Source of the DNA: Streptomyces ruber
Lineage (GTDB): Bacteria > Actinomycetota > Actinomycetes > Streptomycetales > Streptomycetaceae
Length of the DNA: 64,000 bases
Assembly (NCBI RefSeq): GCF_014648075.1
Contig: NZ_BMQK01000019.1
Span: 1-64,000, forward strand
Direction: 5' to 3'
A program made the translations under genes and the position numbers. Positions 17,201 through 25,327 of this stretch are shown here, in pieces (positions within the stretch are counted from its first letter, which is position 1; every line of letters begins with the position of its first letter). The notes beneath the pieces were generated by a model that saw only the letters and a program-made list of their open reading frames with translations, ran no database searches and was not told the DNA's origin.

Positions 17201-18421
17201 ACCGCCGAGGGCACCATCGAGTTCCTCGGGCGCGTCGACCGCCAGGTGAAGATCCGCGGCCACCGCATCGAACTGGGCGAGATCGAAGCGGTGCTCGGCC
17301 GCCACCCGGCGGTCCGCCAGTGCGTGGTGTCCTCGGTACCCGGTCCCGACGGCCGGCCCCGGCTCGTCGCCCATCTCTCCCCCCGGGGAGCGAGCGCCCC
17401 GCCGACCGCCGGGGAACTGGCGCAGGCCCTGCGCGAGCGCCTGCCCGACTACATGGTCCCCGGACGGTTCGTCGTCCTGGACCAGCTGCCGGTCACGGCC
17501 AACGGGAAGATCGACCACGCGGCGCTGACCGCCGCACCGGCGGGCGCCCGATCGGCCGGTGCGCCCGCACCGGGCACGGCCTCTCCCGCCGGACCGCCCA
17601 CCGACCAGCTTCCCGAGGACACCGGCACGGTCCCGGCCGTTCCCTCCCTCTCCTCCCCCGGCTCCGATTCCACGGCCGCCGCGGTGGGCGAGGAGTGGGT
17701 CACCGCCGCACTCGCCGAGGCCGCCGCCCTGGGACTGGAAGCCGCGCTCGTGGTACGGCCCGGCCGGCTCCGCCCGGACCAGGCCCTGGATGCGGCCGCC
17801 CGGTGGCTGCGCAACGTAGCGCGCACCACCGACGGAACGACAACCTCACCGCGCCTGTCCGCCGACGGGCTGGCCGAGGTGGTCTGCCGCCCCGGCGGGA
17901 ACAGCGACGCGACGCCCGGCACCGCCTTCGCCGCGCCCCCCGCCGCGTGCACCGACAGGCCGCTGCCGGCCGCAACGCCGGCTCCGGGCCCCGCGGTCGC
18001 TGCGGACCGGCGCACCACCGCTTCCCGTGGCGGGAGCGGGCACGGTTCCGCCACCGCCGTGGACCCGACCGTACTCGAAGCGCTGACCGTCATCCTGCGC
18101 GACTTCACGGAGGAGCCGGTCACTTCCGACAGCACCTTCGGCGCTCTCGGGGCGACCTCACTCACCCTGGTCCTCACCCACCGCAGACTCCGCGAGAGCA
18201 TCGCCCCCCGCCTGACGCTGGCCGACATGTTCGCGCACCCCACCGTCGCCGCCCTGGCCGCCCGTATCACCGCGCAACGCGCCATACACACCGCAGACGC
18301 CACGGACACCGCCGCCCCCACCGTCGACGACACCCCGTCGACGCCCCCGCACGACGCACGGCCCACGCGCAGGACCTCCCGCGTCGCCGCACGCGCCCTC
18401 GCCGAGGAGACCACGCGATGA
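14255..18421 (+). CDS. Nonribosomal peptide synthetase CP-Cy-A-PCP (cysteine-activating, thiazoline-forming)
   Basis: 1388 residues. Order: a carrier domain (about 8-80, phosphopantetheine Ser42 in LGLES), a heterocyclisation domain (about 118-560) with DVLLTDLAG (255-263) in place of the usual DxxxxDxxS, an adenylation domain (about 585-1090; YTIFTSGSTGSPKG, LYRTGDMGRW, GRVDRQVKIRGHRIELGEIE, NGKID), a low-complexity linker of about 175 residues, and a PCP (Ser1302 in LGATS). The eye-read specificity residues D-L-F-N-M-S-L-I-W-K differ by two conservative changes from the Cys code DLYNLSLIWK of pyochelin and yersiniabactin synthetases, so it loads cysteine. This is the only A domain in the cluster. 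The layout matches the first half of HMWP2. The stop overlaps the next start (ATGA). The starter for the first carrier is unknown, as no salicylate genes are present. Confidence 0.92.
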   Translation: MNQPVPSDDLLTCVIDCIAEVLGTPPQRIAPSGPLAALGLESFTAVRLRRRIRERTGHDLPLTAFLGDTATARAVTDRLLDAQSPGTASPDRCTGALAGIPADPAGARRDEEETSEGFALTPIQASYLAGRAEGLPLGGVATFYYHEYDRTPEDTDPLADVARLETAWNRLVEHHPMLRMTVDDRGLQHIHRTPGPFRIGVTDLRHEPAGRVEETLSAQRRERSHQNRPTGSWPLFDIHATLLPDGRIRLHVGVDVLLTDLAGWMLLMRQWGRLVEDPSYRLPEPAARFPDLLRARAQDPEWTARRARDRAYWAERAPSLPPAPRLPVLRDPADTTPPRFVRSAAALDADTWAALRARCAENAVTPTAALLAAFAVVLGRWGAGERICLNTTLFDRPEDAAEAEGVVGDFTTTALVGTPRLTPADWKGFADYAAAVNHRFWEDLDHRSVSGVEVLRELRTRTSRPGQPLQPVGAPSHPVVFTSGVGLDADGEPPAAWIGQEVHGISQTPQVLLDHIVWDEGGRLRLAWDAVEGAFPDGWIPALLDAYVRLLRTLTEPTAWRDPSLGWDPSFRPEEPLDATPFPTAGPLLHDPAADAARRHPRRPALRTSTATVTHGRLADNAAATADLLTAHGVGPGDMVAVACEKSAAQITAVLGVSASGAGYLPVEPSWPAARIAAVCERAGVRHALTGRGVGVEWPEGVVVHRLTAAGRPARSTTRPAGPATQGSVTPRPDDLAYTIFTSGSTGSPKGVEIQHRAARVTIDDVVDRFSIGPEDRVLALSALSFDLSVFDIYGVLGAGGSLVLPDPARQRDPEHWLEQAGRHGVTVWNTAPALLEMLVEYAEMEPDTAATALSTLRLVMLSGDWIPLNLPDRLRRLAPQARVMSLGGATEASIWSITYPVERVDPRWRSIPYGRALRGQSFLVLDEDGAPCPVGEAGELFIGGDALARGYTADPVQSAERFAVHPVLGRRLYRTGDMGRWTAEGTIEFLGRVDRQVKIRGHRIELGEIEAVLGRHPAVRQCVVSSVPGPDGRPRLVAHLSPRGASAPPTAGELAQALRERLPDYMVPGRFVVLDQLPVTANGKIDHAALTAAPAGARSAGAPAPGTASPAGPPTDQLPEDTGTVPAVPSLSSPGSDSTAAAVGEEWVTAALAEAAALGLEAALVVRPGRLRPDQALDAAARWLRNVARTTDGTTTSPRLSADGLAEVVCRPGGNSDATPGTAFAAPPAACTDRPLPAATPAPGPAVAADRRTTASRGGSGHGSATAVDPTVLEALTVILRDFTEEPVTSDSTFGALGATSLTLVLTHRRLRESIAPRLTLADMFAHPTVAALAARITAQRAIHTADATDTAAPTVDDTPSTPPHDARPTRRTSRVAARALAEETTR

Positions 18422-21400
18422 CCGCACCGACCACCCCCCGTCCGGACCACCCGCCCGTCAACGACGACCTGATCGCCGTCACCGCCCTGGACTGCCGCTT
18501 CCCCGGCGCTCCGGACACCCCGGCCTACTGGGACCTGCTGGCCGGCGGCCGCAGCGGACTCACCCGGCACACCGAGCGGGAACTCGCCGCGAGCGGCGTG
18601 CCCGCACGGCTGTCGGCCAACCCCGCCCACGTACCCGTCAGTGGACTCATCGACGGACAGGACCGCTTCGACCCCGAGCCGTTCGGCCTGACCGACGCCG
18701 AGGCGGCCGTCATGGACCCGCAGCAGAGACTCTTCCTCGAAGCCTGCCTGCGGGCCCTGGAGAGCGCCGGGCACGGCGGGGGCGCCGGGGCGGGCGCGGT
18801 GGGCGTCTTCGCCGGTGCCGCCCACAGCGACTACCTGACCCGCAACCTGGCCGACCGGTACGCGGCCTCCGCGACCGACCCCGTCGGCAGTCTGCAGGCG
18901 GCCCTCGCGGGAGTGGCCGACTACCTGCCGCTGCACGTCGCGCACCGGCTCGCGCTGACCGGGCCCGCCATCGCGGTGGGCACCGCCTGCTCGACCTCCC
19001 TGGTCGCCGTGCACCTGGCCGTGCAGTCCCTGCTGGCGGGCGAGTGCGACACCGCGCTCGCCGGCGGGTCCTCCCTGATCGTCCCGCAGGGCCGGGGCTA
19101 CCTGCACGTCCCCGACGGGATCTTCTCCGCCGACGGACACGTGCGCGCCTTCTCGGCCGAGGGCACGGGCATCGTGCACACCCAGGGCGTCGGCGTGGCC
19201 GTGCTGCGCCGGCTGAAGGACGCGCTCGCCGACGGCGACCCGGTCCTGGCCGTCGTGCACGGCTCCGCCGTCAACAACGACGGCGGCGACCGCACCGGTT
19301 TCACGGCCCCCTCGCCGCGCGGGCAGGCCCGCGTCGTCTCCGAGGCCCTCACCGTCGCCGGCCTCACCCCGCGGGACATCTCCTACGTCGAGGCCCACGG
19401 CACCGCCACCCGCCTGGGTGACGTCGTCGAGGTCGCCGCGCTGCGCCGTGTCTTCGGCGACACCGGCCCGGCCTGGTGCGCGCTGGGCTCGGTCAAGAGC
19501 AACATCGGGCACGCCAACACGGCCGCCGGCATCGCCGGGTTCGCCAAGGCCGTCCTCGCCCTGCACCACGGCCTGCTGCCGCCCACCCTCGACGCCCTGC
19601 CCCTCAACCCCGACCTCGGCCTGGACGGCTCCCCCTTCACCGTCGTCCACGAGGCCACGCCCTGGACCGGGCATCGGTACGCGGGGGTGAGCTCCTTCGG
19701 CATCGGCGGCACCAACTGCCACGTCGTCCTGGGCAGCGCCCCCGTACGGCCCGAGCCGCCCGCCGACCCGCGCCCGCAGCTGGCCCTGCTCAGCGCGCAC
19801 CGCGACGACGCCCTGGAACGCCTGGCCGACGCCACCGCCACCACGCTGCGGACGAGCGCGGCCGGCACCGCCGACGCCGCGTACACCCTGCACACCGGCC
19901 GCGGCACCCTGGCGCACCGCGCCGCCGCGGTCCTCACCGGTGACACGGAGACCGACACCCGGGCCCTGCGCACCGCAGCCCGCCGACGTCCCGGCCCCGC
20001 CCGCCCAAGGGTCGTGCTCGCCTTCCCCGGCGCCGGGGCGCAGTACGCGGGCATGGGCCGCGACCTGTACGCCGAGGAGGAGGAGTTCGCGCGCACCGTA
20101 CGCGAGTGCGCCGGCCTCTTCGACGACGGCACCGGCGTCGGCCTGACCGGGCTCATCACGGCCGCTCCCTCCGACGACCGGGCGCGCCGGCTGCTGCGCG
20201 ACCCCGCCTTCGGCCTCCCCGCCCTGTTCACCGTCTCCCTCGCCACCGCGCGCACCCTGCGCTCCTGGGGCGTCGAACCGGACGCGGTGGTGGGCCACAG
20301 CCTCGGCGAGTACGCGGCCGCCGTGCTGGCCGGGGCCCTGTCCCTGCCGGACGCGGCGAAACTGGTGGCGGTCCGCTCGCGCGGCGTGTCCCGGGTCGCC
20401 GGCGGCGGGGCGATGCTGACGGTCCCGCTGTCCGAGGAGCACACCCTGGCCCTGCTCGCCGACCACCCCGGCCTGGACCTGGCCGCCGTCAACAGCCCGC
20501 GGTCCTGCGTGGTGTCCGGGCCCTCGCAGGCCGTCGCCGCACTGGAACGCGTCCTCACCGCCCGGGGCGAGCGCACCGCACGGCTCCACGTCGACGCGGC
20601 CCTGCACTCCCGGCTGGTCGACCCGGTCCTGCCCGAACTGCGCGCGGCCGCCGAGACCGTCGACCCGCGGACTCCCGCCGTCCCGCTCGCCACGACGCTC
20701 ACCGGGAAGTGGCTGCACACCGCGCCCGACGCCGACCACTGGGCGGCCCACCTGCGCTCCACGGTGCGCTTCTCCGACGCCCTGGCCACCGCCCTGGAGG
20801 GGGGACCGGCCGTCCTGGTGCAGGCCGGGCCGGGCAGCGCGCTGCTCCAACTGGCCCGCGGGCAGCGGGACACCCGGCCGCCCGCCACCGTGGCCACCTT
20901 CCCCGACCGTGACGAGACCCGCGGTGGGCGCGCCGCGCTGCTCGCGGCCGCCGGGGAGCTGTGGACGTACGGGATCGACCTGGACGCCGCGGCCCTGCAC
21001 CGCCCGGGACGCCGCCGGATCGCCCTGCCGGGCCTTCCCCTCGCCCCCCGCAGGCTGTGGATCGACCCGCCCGCCGCGCGTCCCGCGCAGGGACGTCCTG
21101 CCGCGGGGGCACCGGACCCGGCCGACGGCGGTGCCACCCCCGCACCGGCCGCACCCGACGAGACCGAGCCCTTCCAGCTGCCCATGTGGCGGCGCACGCC
21201 CCCGCCCGCCGCGCACCGGCCGGAGCCGGCGGGCCGGTGGCTCGTCGACGGCCCGCAGGGTTCACCGGTGCAGGAACAGATCCGTACCGCGCTCGCCGCC
21301 GCCGGGGCCAGCACCGTCACCCTCGACGAGGCCGCCCGCACCCCGGACACACCCTGCACGGGCGTGATCGTGATCGACTCGTACGACGGCTCCGCTTCCA

Positions 21401-24400
21401 TGGAGTGCGACGGCGACGGGACCGATCCCGCCGAGGCCGTGACCGCGTCGGTCCTGCGCTACGCGCGGCTGGCCCGGGCGATCGCCGCCTGGGCGCACCG
21501 GACCTGTCTGCTGCACGTCAGCCGGAACGCCCAGCAGGTGGAGAGCGCCGACCGGCCGGCGGCCCACGGCGCCGCGGCCCTCGCCGTGCCCCGCGTCCTC
21601 GCCCAGGAGTTCCCCGGACTGCGCTGGCGCGCCCTGGACCTGCCGGCCGGACCGCCGGACGCCGCCGCCCTGCGCGCCGTGTGCGCGGAGGCCGCGGACC
21701 TGGCGTCCGGTGCCCCCGGCGGCGTGGAGAGCGCCGTGCGCGGCGGCCACCGCTGGATACGGGGCATCGCCCCCTGGCGGCCGGCCGAGCCGGTGGCGGA
21801 CACGGACGAGCACGCCGGTGCCGGTACCGGCACCGCGGTGGTCCTCGGCGGGCTCGGCGACGTGGGCCTGGCCCTCGCCGGGCACCTGGCCCGCTCCGGA
21901 CGGCGGGTCGTCGTGACCGGCCGCACCGGACTCGCCCCGGACCCCGAACCGGGCAGCACCATGGCCGAGCGCGCCGCGACCGTACGCCTCCTGCGCGAAT
22001 CCGGCGCCGACCTGGAGATCCGCGCCGTGGACGCCGCCGACCCGGGCGCCACCGCCGGCCTGCTGCGCGAACTGACCGACCGTGACGGCCCGCTGGACGT
22101 GGTCGTGCACGCCGCCGGCGTGGTCGCGTCCGCGGCGATCGCACCGCTGCGGGCCACCGAGGAGCAGGCCGTACGCGCCCACGCACAGGCCAAGGTCACG
22201 GCCGCCCTGGCGCTGCGCGCCGCCGTGCGAGCCCTTCCGGCCGGCCGTCGGCCGGGCACCGTCCTGCTGATGTCCTCGGCCACGGCGTTCGTCGGCGGCC
22301 TGGGCCTGGCCCCGTACGCCGCGGTCAACCGCTACCTGGACGCGCTGGCCGAGCACGAGCACGGCGCGGACCCGGAGGCGACCCGCTGGCTCAGCGTGGC
22401 CTGGGACGCCTGGCGCGTGGGCCCGGGCCTCACCGAGCGCACGGTGGCCGCCCGGCACTCGATCGGCCTGGCGGACGGCATGCGCTCCCTGGACCGGCTG
22501 CTCGCGCTGGCGGCCCAGGGCCGTGCCCCGGCTACCGTCGCGGTCTCCCCGGCCGACCTCGCGCCCCGCACCGCGGGTGTCGCCACCGTCGTCCCCGCCC
22601 CCGGCGGCTCCGCTCCCGCCGGGACCGCCGCACAGCCGCGGACCGGTGCGGGGCTCCACACCGCCGCGGAGACCGAACTGGCCGCTCTCTGGACGGAGTT
22701 GCTCGGCTTCCCCGTCACCGAGCGCGACGCCGACTTCTTCGCGCTCGGCGGTCACTCCCTGCTGGCCACCCGGATGCTGGCCCGGCTGCGCGACGACCAC
22801 GGCGCCGACCTGCGGCTGCAGGACCTGCTCGCCCGGCCGACGATCGCGGCCCTGGCCCCGCTGCTGTCCGGCGCGCCCGAGGACGCCGGCCCGTCGCCCG
22901 CCGCACCGCGCGCCGCGACCGCACCCGGTGACGGACAGGACGACGCCCCGGACGACGGTCCGCGGGAATTCCCCCTCACCCGGGTGCAGCACGCCTACTG
23001 GGTCGGCGGTTCGGGCGGCTACGGCCTGGGCGACGTCCCGTGCTCCTTCCACCTGGAGTACGACTGCGCCGGCCTGGACACCGACCGCTACGAGGCGGCG
23101 TGGAACGCGGTGATCGCCCGCCATCCGATGCTGCGCGCGGTCGTCTCGCCGGAGGGCCGCAACCGGGTCCTCGACCGGGTGCCCCGCTACCGCATCCGCG
23201 TCCAGGACCTGACCCGGTACGACGACGCCGAGCGCGCCCGGCGGCTGGAACGCGTCCGGGAGCGCATGGTGCGCCGCGAACCCCGCCCGGGCCGCTGGCC
23301 CCTGGTCGACATCCGGGCGGCCCGGCTGCCCGGCGACGTCGTCCGCCTGTTCGTCAACGTCGACGTCCTGGTCTGCGACACCGCCAGCTACCTGATCTGG
23401 GACCGCGAACTGCGCACCCTGTACCAGGACCCCCGCGTCCAGCTGCCGCCCCTGCGGACCACCTTCGCCGACTGCGTGGCCGCGCTCGAACGCCGTACCG
23501 AGGGCCCCGGGTTCGCCCGCGCCGCCGCCTACTGGCGCGCCCGGCTGGACGCGGACGACCTGCCCGGCGCCCCCGCGCTGCCCGTGCGGCCCCAGGAGCC
23601 GGGCGAGCGGCCCCGTTTCGCGCGCCGCACGGCCCGTCTGGAGCCGGACCGCTGGGACGCCTTGAAGGCCGAGGCCGCCCGGCGCGGTCTGACCCCCACG
23701 GCCGTCCTGCTGGCGGCCTACGGCGAAGCCCTCGGCACCTGGGCACGGCAGGACCGTTTCTCCATCACCCTGACCCTCTTCGACCGGCCGGCGGACCTGC
23801 CCGGCGCGGACGACGTGGTCGGTGACTTCACCTCGCTGATGCTGCACGCGGTGGACCGCTCGCGCGGCACCCGCTTCGCCGACGCCGCCGCGCGGGCCCA
23901 GCGCACCCTTTTCGAGGACCTGGACCACCGGGAGTTCTCCGCCCTGGACCTGCTCGCCGAGAAGTCCTCGCGCACCGGGCGCACCGAGTCCGTCCCCGTC
24001 GTCTTCACCAGCGCGCTGGGGCTGTCCGGTCCGCTGGGCGGCGGACACGACCTGGACTGGGCCGGCACACCCGTGTACGGCGTGAGCAGCACCCCGCAGA
24101 CCTGGCTGGACCACCAGGTGATCGAGCAGCACGGTGCGCTTCTGCTGCAGTGGGACGTACTGGAGAACGCGCTGCCCGCCGACGAGGCGGACGCGGCGTT
24201 CGGGGCCTACGCCGCGCGGGTGCGGCGGCTGGCCGAGGACGTGCGGGAGTGGGAGCTCGGCGCCCCCGGCGCACCTCACGCCGCGCCCGCCTCCCCAGTC
24301 CCTGCGGCTCGCGCACCGGAGAACCGGGCGGCGGCCCCCGCGACCGCTTCCGTACCGTCCGAGGAGCCCGGCACCGACGCCGACGCGGTCCTGCTGCTGC

Positions 24401-25278
24401 ACGACGGCGGCACCGGCGGGGGCGGCCGGGGCGAGCGCCCGCTGTTCCTGATGCACCCCTCCGGCGGGGACGTGCTGTGCTACGGCGAACTCGTCCGTCA
24501 CCTCACCGACGGCCGCCCCGTCCTGGCGCTCACCGACCCCGCCCTGACCGGCGGCACGGGGCCGCGGACCATCGCCGAGATGACGGACCGCTACCTCGCC
24601 GCGGTCCGCGCCCGCCAACCGCACGGCCCCTACCTGCTGGGCGGCTGGTCGATGGGCGGCACGGTCGCGCACCAGATGGCCGTCGAGCTCGAACGGCGCG
24701 GTGAGCGGACCGACCTCCTGATCATGATCGACTCCAACACCCCCGACCGTATCCGGGCGCTGGGCGGCGCCGACCGCGCCCAGGACACCGCCTTCGCCGC
24801 CGTGCGCTACCTGCGCTCGCTGGAGGCCTTCCTCGACCTGGACCTCGGACTCGGCGCGGACGGGGACGTACGGGCCGCCTGGCGGGAGCTGCCCGCGGAG
24901 GAGGTGCGCCGGGCCGTGACCGGACGCCTGCGGGCGGCGGGCCTGCTCAGCCCGAAGGACACCGCCGACAAGCGCCTGGAGGTCTTCGAGCGCCACCTGC
25001 GGGCGCTGGCGGACCACCGGGCCGGGCACCTCACCGACCCGGCCACCCGGCTGCTGCTCGTCGCCGCGTCCCGCCGCTCGCCGCACAACGCCGGCGTCGG
25101 CATGGGCGTCGACGACGCCGGCGACCTGCCCGCCCTGGGCTGGCTGCCGCACGTCAGCGGCCCGGTCGACGCGCACACCGTCGAGGGCCACCACTACTCG
25201 CTGCTGCACGACCCGGCCGTACGGCGGACCGCTGCCCTGATCGACCAGGCCCTGGCCGCCGTACGCACCGGCCGCTGA
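18418..25278 (+). CDS. Hybrid PKS/NRPS KS-AT-KR-ACP-Cy-TE
   Basis: 2286 residues, HMWP1-like. KS (about 15-430): TACSTS with Cys191, EAHGTA and NIGHANTA histidines, all intact. AT (about 540-840): GHSLGE with Ser628; the selectivity motif is AALHS, neither the HAFH (malonyl) nor the YASH (methylmalonyl) form, so the extender is uncertain, malonyl by analogy. KR (about 1140-1330): LGGLGDVG and the SSATAFVGGLG/PYAAVN catalytic region. There is no DH, ER or embedded methyltransferase. Carrier: LGGHS, Ser about 1446. Cy (about 1520-1930): intact DVLVCDTAS. TE (about 2010-2280): GWSMGG with Ser about 2078 and a VEGHHYSLLHD histidine. Unlike HMWP1, no carrier stands between Cy and TE, so the final cysteinyl group must come from another protein, probably the PCP-Cy-PCP at 33250. 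The next gene is 50 bp downstream. Confidence 0.93.
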   Translation: MTAPTTPRPDHPPVNDDLIAVTALDCRFPGAPDTPAYWDLLAGGRSGLTRHTERELAASGVPARLSANPAHVPVSGLIDGQDRFDPEPFGLTDAEAAVMDPQQRLFLEACLRALESAGHGGGAGAGAVGVFAGAAHSDYLTRNLADRYAASATDPVGSLQAALAGVADYLPLHVAHRLALTGPAIAVGTACSTSLVAVHLAVQSLLAGECDTALAGGSSLIVPQGRGYLHVPDGIFSADGHVRAFSAEGTGIVHTQGVGVAVLRRLKDALADGDPVLAVVHGSAVNNDGGDRTGFTAPSPRGQARVVSEALTVAGLTPRDISYVEAHGTATRLGDVVEVAALRRVFGDTGPAWCALGSVKSNIGHANTAAGIAGFAKAVLALHHGLLPPTLDALPLNPDLGLDGSPFTVVHEATPWTGHRYAGVSSFGIGGTNCHVVLGSAPVRPEPPADPRPQLALLSAHRDDALERLADATATTLRTSAAGTADAAYTLHTGRGTLAHRAAAVLTGDTETDTRALRTAARRRPGPARPRVVLAFPGAGAQYAGMGRDLYAEEEEFARTVRECAGLFDDGTGVGLTGLITAAPSDDRARRLLRDPAFGLPALFTVSLATARTLRSWGVEPDAVVGHSLGEYAAAVLAGALSLPDAAKLVAVRSRGVSRVAGGGAMLTVPLSEEHTLALLADHPGLDLAAVNSPRSCVVSGPSQAVAALERVLTARGERTARLHVDAALHSRLVDPVLPELRAAAETVDPRTPAVPLATTLTGKWLHTAPDADHWAAHLRSTVRFSDALATALEGGPAVLVQAGPGSALLQLARGQRDTRPPATVATFPDRDETRGGRAALLAAAGELWTYGIDLDAAALHRPGRRRIALPGLPLAPRRLWIDPPAARPAQGRPAAGAPDPADGGATPAPAAPDETEPFQLPMWRRTPPPAAHRPEPAGRWLVDGPQGSPVQEQIRTALAAAGASTVTLDEAARTPDTPCTGVIVIDSYDGSASMECDGDGTDPAEAVTASVLRYARLARAIAAWAHRTCLLHVSRNAQQVESADRPAAHGAAALAVPRVLAQEFPGLRWRALDLPAGPPDAAALRAVCAEAADLASGAPGGVESAVRGGHRWIRGIAPWRPAEPVADTDEHAGAGTGTAVVLGGLGDVGLALAGHLARSGRRVVVTGRTGLAPDPEPGSTMAERAATVRLLRESGADLEIRAVDAADPGATAGLLRELTDRDGPLDVVVHAAGVVASAAIAPLRATEEQAVRAHAQAKVTAALALRAAVRALPAGRRPGTVLLMSSATAFVGGLGLAPYAAVNRYLDALAEHEHGADPEATRWLSVAWDAWRVGPGLTERTVAARHSIGLADGMRSLDRLLALAAQGRAPATVAVSPADLAPRTAGVATVVPAPGGSAPAGTAAQPRTGAGLHTAAETELAALWTELLGFPVTERDADFFALGGHSLLATRMLARLRDDHGADLRLQDLLARPTIAALAPLLSGAPEDAGPSPAAPRAATAPGDGQDDAPDDGPREFPLTRVQHAYWVGGSGGYGLGDVPCSFHLEYDCAGLDTDRYEAAWNAVIARHPMLRAVVSPEGRNRVLDRVPRYRIRVQDLTRYDDAERARRLERVRERMVRREPRPGRWPLVDIRAARLPGDVVRLFVNVDVLVCDTASYLIWDRELRTLYQDPRVQLPPLRTTFADCVAALERRTEGPGFARAAAYWRARLDADDLPGAPALPVRPQEPGERPRFARRTARLEPDRWDALKAEAARRGLTPTAVLLAAYGEALGTWARQDRFSITLTLFDRPADLPGADDVVGDFTSLMLHAVDRSRGTRFADAAARAQRTLFEDLDHREFSALDLLAEKSSRTGRTESVPVVFTSALGLSGPLGGGHDLDWAGTPVYGVSSTPQTWLDHQVIEQHGALLLQWDVLENALPADEADAAFGAYAARVRRLAEDVREWELGAPGAPHAAPASPVPAARAPENRAAAPATASVPSEEPGTDADAVLLLHDGGTGGGGRGERPLFLMHPSGGDVLCYGELVRHLTDGRPVLALTDPALTGGTGPRTIAEMTDRYLAAVRARQPHGPYLLGGWSMGGTVAHQMAVELERRGERTDLLIMIDSNTPDRIRALGGADRAQDTAFAAVRYLRSLEAFLDLDLGLGADGDVRAAWRELPAEEVRRAVTGRLRAAGLLSPKDTADKRLEVFERHLRALADHRAGHLTDPATRLLLVAASRRSPHNAGVGMGVDDAGDLPALGWLPHVSGPVDAHTVEGHHYSLLHDPAVRRTAALIDQALAAVRTGR

Positions 25279-25327
25279 GCCCCGCCCCGACACCGTCCGC
25301 CACCACCAGACCCCGCGGAAAGCGACC

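Noticed and set aside
14150..17518. Very long minus-strand open frame (1122 codons) opposite the first NRPS
   Set aside because: It is antisense to a gene with clear Cy, A and PCP motifs; its composition is Gly/Val/Arg/Ala rich with no domain. High-GC third positions keep the complementary frame open.
18418..25278. Embedded methyltransferase or dehydratase in the PKS
   Set aside because: The AT-to-KR segment lacks a SAM motif, and no HxxxGxxxxP dehydratase motif is present; the free methyltransferase genes account for methylation.
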